Positions 7,394-11,892 of a DNA stretch of 11,892 nucleotides are shown in pieces. Both the position numbers and the translations under genes were made by a program. The stretch's first letter is position 1. Each line of letters starts with the position of its first letter. The DNA comes from an uncultured Chlamydiae bacterium (GTDB lineage Bacteria > Chlamydiota > Chlamydiia > Chlamydiales > Rhabdochlamydiaceae): the NCBI GenBank assembly GCA_945957075.1, contig CAMFJP010000029.1, forward strand, positions 1 to 11,892, read 5' to 3'. The notes beneath the pieces are model-generated. The model was not told the DNA's origin. It ran no database searches and saw nothing but the letters and a program-made list of their open reading frames with translations.

Positions 7394-7438
7394 AAAAAAA
7401 ACAGAGAGTCTAAGCAGAACACTGCCACAGACTCCCTG
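7394..7438 (-). terminator. Intrinsic terminator of the rplM-rpsI operon
   Basis: Read on the minus strand, CAGGGAGTCT (7438-7429) pairs with AGACTCTCTG (7411-7402) through ten pairs, one of them G-U, around a 17-nt loop. A run of eight T (7401-7394) follows directly. It begins about 18 nt after the rpsI stop and is a textbook Rho-independent terminator. Confidence 0.92.
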
Positions 7439-7456
7439 CGAACAACCGAAAGGATA

Positions 7457-7858
7457 TTAACGTTTGGAGAACTGTCCACGTTTACGCGCACCACGCAGAC
7501 CGTATTTTTTACGTTCCTTTTTACGTGAGTCACGTGTCAAGTAGCCAAGCTCTTTAAGATCGTGCCTTCTAGCGTCATCTTCTTGAACAAGCGCTCTAGA
7601 AATACCCAATCTAGTAGCCACAACCTGTCCTTGAATTCCACCACCCTTTACACGAATAATGAAATCATAAGCAGTCGCTGAAGAGCACTTTTCAACAGGA
7701 GCCAAAACTGCCTTTCTTTGCAACTCTAAAGGAAAATACTCCTCAAACTTACGCCCATTCACAACCACCTTACCACTTCCTGGCCTTAAGCGCACAGAAG
7801 CCACAGCAGTCTTTCTTCTACCTGTTCCAAGATTCTCTTTTATTGTACCCGTAGCCAT
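7457..7858 (-). CDS. rpsI: 30S ribosomal protein S9
   Basis: A small-subunit ribosomal protein whose C-terminal tail reaches the P-site tRNA. The 133-residue length is normal (about 130 in E. coli). Seen: GTGRRKTAVASVRLRPGSGKVVVNGR near the N-terminus, the central VKGGGIQGQVVATRLGISRAL, and the highly conserved basic tail ending KYGLRGARKRGQFSKR with the terminal Lys-Arg. The ATG lies 19 nt after the rplM stop, the usual L13-S9 operon. The Shine-Dalgarno is weak (AGG four bases before the ATG), so translation may depend on coupling to rplM. Confidence 0.98.
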   Translation of the reverse strand: MATGTIKENLGTGRRKTAVASVRLRPGSGKVVVNGRKFEEYFPLELQRKAVLAPVEKCSSATAYDFIIRVKGGGIQGQVVATRLGISRALVQEDDARRHDLKELGYLTRDSRKKERKKYGLRGARKRGQFSKR

Positions 7859-7877
7859 GAACCTATCCCATTTTAAA

Positions 7878-8330
7878 CTAAATCACAACGGGGACAGGCT
7901 GCTGAGCCTGCATATCGTGCGCATCCCCCGCGTAAATACGCAATCTTTTAAGTTGAGCATTCGCAAGACGTGTCTTTGGCATCATGCCCTCAACAGCTCT
8001 GCGAATAATATGATCTGGCTTTCTAGCCTTCATGATGCGATAAGGAATTTCACGCATACCACTCATTGCTCCTGTGTGGTAGCGATAAATCTTTTGAGCC
8101 TCTTTAGCTCCTGTCACATGAATTTTTTCAGCATTAATAATCACAACTCCATCGCCACCATCTATATGCGGAGTAAAAGATCCGCGGTGTTTGCCTCTAA
8201 GGATTTTTGTGACCTCTGATGCAAATCTGCCTAAAGTCTTGCCAGATGCATCCAGTAAAAACCATTTTCTTTTAGATTCTGCCTCTTCTTTAGTCAGCAA
8301 AGAGGTCCCATTCTTCTTACTCGGCTCCAT
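7878..8330 (-). CDS. rplM: 50S ribosomal protein L13
   Basis: A large-subunit protein needed early in 50S assembly. The 150-residue product matches L13 throughout: RKWFLLDASGKTLGRFASEVTKILRGKH (from about residue 21), the HIDGGDGVVIINAEKIHVTG stretch, the YRYHTGAMSGMRE region, and RRAVEGMMPKTRLANAQLKRLRIYAG. It carries an N-terminal extension of roughly 15-20 residues (MEPSKKNGTSLLTKEEAES) compared with E. coli L13. The ATG at 8330 has an AAGGA Shine-Dalgarno about 8-9 nt upstream, which supports the extended start. It is first in a two-gene operon with rpsI. In E. coli L13 represses its own mRNA; whether that holds here cannot be seen. Confidence 0.98.
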   Translation of the reverse strand: MEPSKKNGTSLLTKEEAESKRKWFLLDASGKTLGRFASEVTKILRGKHRGSFTPHIDGGDGVVIINAEKIHVTGAKEAQKIYRYHTGAMSGMREIPYRIMKARKPDHIIRRAVEGMMPKTRLANAQLKRLRIYAGDAHDMQAQQPVPVVI

Positions 8331-8368
8331 GGAGGATTTCCTTCAGTTCACATTTTCTTTCTTGGGAG

Positions 8369-8397
8369 AGGATACAGAACCCTCTTTTTTTTGCCAA
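8369..8397 (-). promoter_or_regulatory. Candidate sigma70-type promoter of rplM-rpsI
   Basis: On the minus strand TTGGCA (8397-8392, one mismatch to TTGACA) is separated by exactly 17 nt from TATCCT (8374-8369, four of six matches). The spacer starts with an A-tract. Transcription would begin near 8362, leaving a leader of about 30 nt with the rplM Shine-Dalgarno. Confidence 0.55.
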
Positions 8398-8408
8398 TAG
8401 GGTTCTGT
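8374..8408. repeat. 10-bp perfect inverted repeat overlapping the rplM promoter
   Basis: ACAGAACCCT (8374-8383) and AGGGTTCTGT (8399-8408) are exact reverse complements separated by 15 nt. One arm lies in the promoter spacer and touches the -10; the other lies just upstream of the -35. It has no U-run after it on either strand, so it is a poor terminator for the gene at 8429-9256. A protein-binding operator is a possible reading. Confidence 0.6.
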
Positions 8409-8428
8409 TAAAAAGACTGTTGTTGTTC

Positions 8429-9256
8429 CTAAAAAGGGAATCCGAGAGTACGATGTTTTCTCTGACTTTGTAGAACATTTAAAGCCTGAAGCCTTTTATC
8501 GACACTAGATTTTTCAATCGCATCAATCCATCGCATCATTTCTGCAGCTTTATCTTGCTGACTTCGTTCCCCCAAACAAGCATCCAATTGCACACTCTGA
8601 CGCCAGCCAGCTAGCACATGTTGAGGATTATTTTGTTTTAAAAGAGCTTTTAGCACGCAAATTCTTTTATCTAGATCTTCTAGATTTTTACACGACAAAT
8701 CACTTAGAAAGGAAGTCTTGGGACTAGCTGCTTTTGTTTCATCACGCTTATCGCCCCTCTCCAGACTAACGGTCTGTCCTGAAACTGCTATATGATGTTT
8801 TCTCTGACTTTGTAGAATATTTAAAGCCTGGAGCCTTTCATCGACACTAGATTGTTCAACTGCATCAATCCATCGCACCATTTCTGCAGCTTTATCTTGC
8901 TGACCTGCCCCCCCAAAACAAGCATCTAATCGCGCACTCTGACGCCAGCCAGCTAGCACATGTTGAGGATTGTTTTGTTTTAAAATATCTTTTAACATGC
9001 AAATTCTTTTATCTAGATCTTCTAGATTTTTACACGACAAATCACTTAGAAAGGAAGGCTTGGGACTGGCTGATTTTGTTTCATGGCGCTTATTGTGATC
9101 GAGAAAAGAGAGAACTGGCCTCTGTAGACTAGCCGTCTGCCCTGCAACTGCTATATGCGACTGCGCGGCATAACAAATCCTACCATCCACAAAAACACTC
9201 TGAAGCGGAGGTAAGCACGTCGCAAGAAAAGGAAAATAAGGATGAATACAAAGCAT
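8429..9256 (-). CDS. Unrecognised protein made of two tandem ~115-residue repeats
   Basis: The 275-residue product matches no family I know. After a unique N-terminus (MLCIHPYFPF to about residue 33, no clear signal peptide), it has two copies of one unit: residues 34-154 and 155-268. Each copy starts HIAV(A/S)GQT, contains ASPKxSFLSDLSCKNLEDLDKRIC, LKQNNPQHVLAGWRQS and QQDKAAEMxRWIDAxE, and ends RLQALNxLQSQRKH. The first copy is 7 residues longer, near residues 47-56. The repeat bodies look mainly alpha-helical and rich in charged residues and Gln. The ATG has an AAGG about 8 nt upstream and a strong candidate promoter at 9292-9320. Substitutions between copies keep the frame and are mostly conservative (Met/Val, Ile/Val, Asp/Glu), which argues for a real protein. 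No terminator is visible before rplM. A lineage-specific protein is likely; a secreted role is possible but has no direct support. Confidence 0.75.
   Translation of the reverse strand: MLCIHPYFPFLATCLPPLQSVFVDGRICYAAQSHIAVAGQTASLQRPVLSFLDHNKRHETKSASPKPSFLSDLSCKNLEDLDKRICMLKDILKQNNPQHVLAGWRQSARLDACFGGAGQQDKAAEMVRWIDAVEQSSVDERLQALNILQSQRKHHIAVSGQTVSLERGDKRDETKAASPKTSFLSDLSCKNLEDLDKRICVLKALLKQNNPQHVLAGWRQSVQLDACLGERSQQDKAAEMMRWIDAIEKSSVDKRLQALNVLQSQRKHRTLGFPF
8453..9157 (-). repeat. In-frame tandem duplication within the unrecognised gene
   Basis: The two units lie at 8795-9157 and 8453-8794. A 59-nt stretch is identical between 8657-8715 and 8999-9057, offset by 342 nt (114 codons), and long flanking parts differ by only a few bases. 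The length difference between units is whole codons. Confidence 0.92.
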
Positions 9257-9291
9257 TTTATCGACCTTTTTTTATTAAAAAAACAATTGCG

Positions 9292-9320
9292 ATTATATAA
9301 TTATCGGAAATTAAAAACAA
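9292..9320 (-). promoter_or_regulatory. Candidate promoter of the tandem-repeat gene
   Basis: On the minus strand TTGTTT (9320-9315) is followed after exactly 17 nt by a perfect TATAAT (9297-9292). The predicted start near 9285 gives a leader of about 30 nt to the ATG at 9256 with its AAGG ribosome site. The surrounding DNA is strongly AT-rich. Confidence 0.65.
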
Positions 9321-9334
9321 CGCGTTCGACTATT

Positions 9335-9364
9335 TTGAATTTATTAATTGTATATAAATAATAC
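9335..9364 (+). promoter_or_regulatory. Candidate promoter of the TamB-like gene
   Basis: TTGAAT (9335-9340) and TAATAC (9359-9364) are spaced 18 nt apart within an AT-rich stretch, about 66 nt before the start codon. The -10 is only moderate. An overlapping TATAAA (9353-9358) and the plus-strand TATAAT at 9296-9301 are alternatives. Confidence 0.35.
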
Positions 9365-9430
9365 TACAGCTTAGCAACGTGGAAAGCTCTCAAATATGAA
9401 ATTATTTACCAGTTTGGTATAAAAAATGAC

Positions 9431-11836
9431 ATGCGCGCAAAAATAATAAAAACTATTTTATATACAACAAGCTTCCTTTTGCTGATTACAATGGCATTTG
9501 CGCTTTTTGTAAGATCCCAAACAGGAACCGCATGGGTACTGAAACAGTGTCAAGAGTTCGGAGCGGACGTAAAAATAGACCGTTCTGATGCCATCTTCCC
9601 TTTAAGGTGGACTCTCCACGGTCTAGCCATAAAATTTGATGACGGCGATACGTTATATGCAAGTCGTGTCCATGTGCGCCTGTCCCCTCTCGCCTTTTTG
9701 CACGCAGCTCTGGACATTACACATATTCACATAGATGAGCTAACCTACTCCTACCATAGCAGTGGAGAAAGTAGTATCGAACCCATCACACACACAATCG
9801 ATGCCAAACTTGGAATAGGAATATATATACGCTCTCTTGCCGTAGACGTGTGCACGCTAAACAACCTAGATCTTCAACAAACTTTAAGCCTTTCCCTTCA
9901 AGGATCCTTCCAAAAAAATAAAAGCGCCTCCCATCTGTCCTGTGCCCTTAAAATCTATGAAAGAGACAACGTGCTTAAGGGAATGACATGTACAATCAAA
10001 AAAAAGCATGATTTTTTTTACACCTCGTGCCACCTCTACTCTGACCGCATTCCTCAATTTTTTCTAGAACAGCCACTCCCCAAAGATATAGATAGCAAAC
10101 TCTCTCTAGAGGGCCCCTGGCCGACGCACAAAGAACCCCTATACTTAATCCTTGAAGCAAAAGCAACGCAAAATACAACCCCTTGGCAATTACATACAAC
10201 TGCTAACCTTTTCATCGACGGTTCGATGCACATCAGCTCCCTATCTCTACACAACCCCTTTCTAAATATAGAGGGTGAGGCCGATCTTGGAAAACAAGCG
10301 AAAATTAAAAATGCTCGTATAACCTGCCACATCGAAAATCTATCCAAAATAAATCCTACATACACAGGAAGCTTAGACATTCAAACTACGTACTCCCCTC
10401 ATGCCTGGGAACTTACATGCGAAAGCCCATCTCTTGGCACAAATGATCACATAGTCAAGCACGTGCTTGGCACATACACAGCAAAGCCACAAGATGGGGT
10501 TTGGAAGGGGTCTTTCACAGCATCTGCCATAGATCAAGCAATTCCCCTTCGGCTAGATAGTGTTTTAGAGTTTGCACCTTTTACCCATCTTACTTTTAAA
10601 GAGCTTGAATTCACTGCTCAAAATACCCTTATCCAAGGCTCTGGAACATGTTGGCTAAATCCCCTTTCCGTGGAAGGGGTTATTGACCTTACAACATCTG
10701 ATCTGGACTTTTTAACAAGGTGGTTTCCAAAGGCTAGAGGAAAAGGAATATTAAAGGCTCACATTGAAAAATCCTCTCAGACAATTGCAAACGCTTCATT
10801 TCAAAATATCGAACTATACAATCTATCTGCAAAACAAGGAGAACTACACATCTCATGGCCAAATGGCATTATCTCTCTCAAAGCGGACACCGTAACCTTT
10901 GGACAAGCGCACCTAGATCATGTAACAATAGATGCCAACAGCCGTTCTGGAATTCTCTCTTTTGACGGACATGCAAAAGGCTTATGGAAAACACCCTTCG
11001 AACTCAATATAGCAGGCTCTTTAGCTCCCCATCTAAATAATATCCACATCGATCTTTGCAATGGTTTTGCTTTCAACTCAAGCTACACACTAGAGTCTCC
11101 TCTTGACATCTATTCCTCGGCAGACTTTTTTACAATCCCTCACTCCACTATACATATAGGACAAGGGACCCTGACCCTAGAAACCTTTCTGCAAGCACAC
11201 GCTTCAACCTTTCAAATTCATGCAAAACACCTGCCGCTAAACCTGTTTACAGCTCTTTCTAGCGATATTTCCCTATATGGATCCAGCTCCTTCGATATTT
11301 GCCTACAAGAAGATACTACACATAAAACAAGTGGCTTTTTTCATCTGATTCTTGAAGATGCCGATATCACTCATAAAGGAAAAGGTGATCCACTACATGC
11401 AAAAGGCAGCATTCAAGGCCATATACACAACGAAAACCTGCAAGCATACGCTCATTTTCAAGCAAGCAACGCACAATTTCTAGAAACAAGTTCCACACTT
11501 CCTCTCTCTTTACACCTATTTCCCTTTTCATTTTGTTTAGATAAGGAGCGCCCTCTATCCTCTGAAGTCACCATGGAAGGCAGAATCGAAGAAATTTTTG
11601 ATTTTGTCCACATGGGAAGCCATCATATCCAAGGTCTTTTAAGCTGCCGCTTTTTCCTTTCAAAAACATGGGAAACTCCCGTTATTACAGGCTCTTTACA
11701 TCTACAGGAGGGGGTATACGAAAACTACTTCACTGGAACCGATCTAAAACATATAGAAACCACAATCCTCGCAGAAAAAGAGACGCTTATCCTTTCTTCC
11801 CTTGAAGCACAAGATAAAAAAGGAGGACGACTATAT
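9431..11836 (+). CDS. TamB/AsmA-like inner-membrane-anchored protein, 3' end missing
   Basis: At least 802 residues, cut by the contig end. An N-terminal signal anchor (about residues 5-27, KTILYTTSFLLLITMAFALF) is followed by the TamB/AsmA-type start: ADVKIDRSDAIFPLRWTLHGLAIKF, then LYASRVHVRLSPLAFLHAALDITHIHIDEL (about 45-105). The rest is a long series of short alternating beta strands, as in the lipid-transfer grooves of this superfamily. Near the break, VITGSLHLQEGVYENYFTGTDLKHIETTILAEKETL (about 756-791) resembles the start of the C-terminal TamB domain (DUF490), so a further part is missing. Family members span the periplasm and help outer-membrane protein or phospholipid delivery; this role is inferred. 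No TamA/Omp85 gene is in the window. No good Shine-Dalgarno precedes the ATG. The six codons after 11836 are adapter, not gene. Confidence 0.72.
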
Positions 11837-11892
11837 CTGTCTCTTATACACATCTGACGCTGCCGACGATCGCTTGAGTGTAGAGCTCGGGG
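11837..11892. other. Sequencing-library adapter (Nextera/Tn5 end, index and P5), not genomic
   Basis: From 11837 the sequence is CTGTCTCTTATACACATCT, the Tn5 mosaic end, followed by GACGCTGCCGACGA (11856-11869), the reverse complement of the Nextera Read 1 primer site. The next 8 nt (11870-11877) sit where the i5 index belongs. Then GTGTAGAGCTCGGGG (11878-11892) matches the reverse complement of the P5 flow-cell sequence except for two T-to-G changes, a common late-cycle error on two-colour instruments. The real contig ends at or just before 11836. Confidence 0.97.

Noticed and set aside
7280..7528. 82-codon plus-strand frame across the rpsI terminator
   Set aside because: It runs through a terminator stem and into the 3' end of rpsI antisense; no Shine-Dalgarno or protein-like pattern.
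9419..9424. TATAAA just before the TamB-like start, considered as its -10
   Set aside because: It would start transcription at or within the start codon; a leaderless mRNA is possible but upstream candidates are simpler.
9996..10380. Minus-strand frames opposite the TamB-like gene
   Set aside because: Antisense to a long conserved-looking beta-rich protein, with no promoter or ribosome site.
1..11836. CRISPR array, tRNA, rRNA, transposase or defence genes
   Set aside because: No regularly spaced repeats, no tRNA-like cloverleaf, no rRNA stretches and no transposase or defence motifs were seen; the only repeats are those listed.

Overview
The window looks like the end of a contig from a bacterium of the phylum Chlamydiae, probably one outside the classical Chlamydiaceae. 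The GyrB protein closely resembles what I remember of Chlamydia GyrB, including its start ([26 protein letters not shown]) and its end (NLDI). The order dciA-like, gyrB, gyrA, tmk, holB matches, from memory, the CT191 to CT187 block of C. trachomatis. No database search was possible, so the phylum is a well-supported inference and the genus is left open.

Layout. Positions 1-7063, all on the minus strand and read from right to left, hold a DNA-replication operon: a DUF721/DciA-like helicase-loader candidate, gyrB, gyrA, tmk (thymidylate kinase), a short delta-prime-like clamp-loader subunit (holB), and the 5' part of an unrecognised gene that runs off the left edge. Genes from gyrB onward are tightly packed: 26 nt between gyrB and gyrA, a 1-nt TAATG overlap between gyrA and tmk, a 13-nt overlap between tmk and holB, and 8 nt to the last gene. 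The operon therefore links DNA supercoiling, dTTP supply and replisome loading.

Positions 7064-7456 hold no convincing gene but are rich in structure. They contain a strong intrinsic terminator for rpsI, a candidate TATAAT promoter for the replication operon, a small GC-rich hairpin, and a striking 124-nt near-perfect inverted repeat (arms of 49 bp with one mismatch, about 59 paired positions in all, 6-nt loop). Positions 7457-8330 are rplM-rpsI (ribosomal proteins L13 and S9) with a candidate promoter overlapped by a 10-bp perfect inverted repeat.

Positions 8429-9256 encode an unrecognised 275-residue protein made of two tandem copies of a roughly 114-121-residue unit, including 59 nt of exact DNA identity. 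An AT-rich intergenic region with divergent promoters (9257-9430) separates it from a plus-strand TamB/AsmA-like inner-membrane protein that is cut off at the contig end.

The last 56 nt (11837-11892) are not genomic. They are Nextera/Tn5 library adapter, an 8-nt index and the start of the P5 flow-cell sequence. The apparent C-terminus LSLIHI of the last gene is encoded by the adapter.
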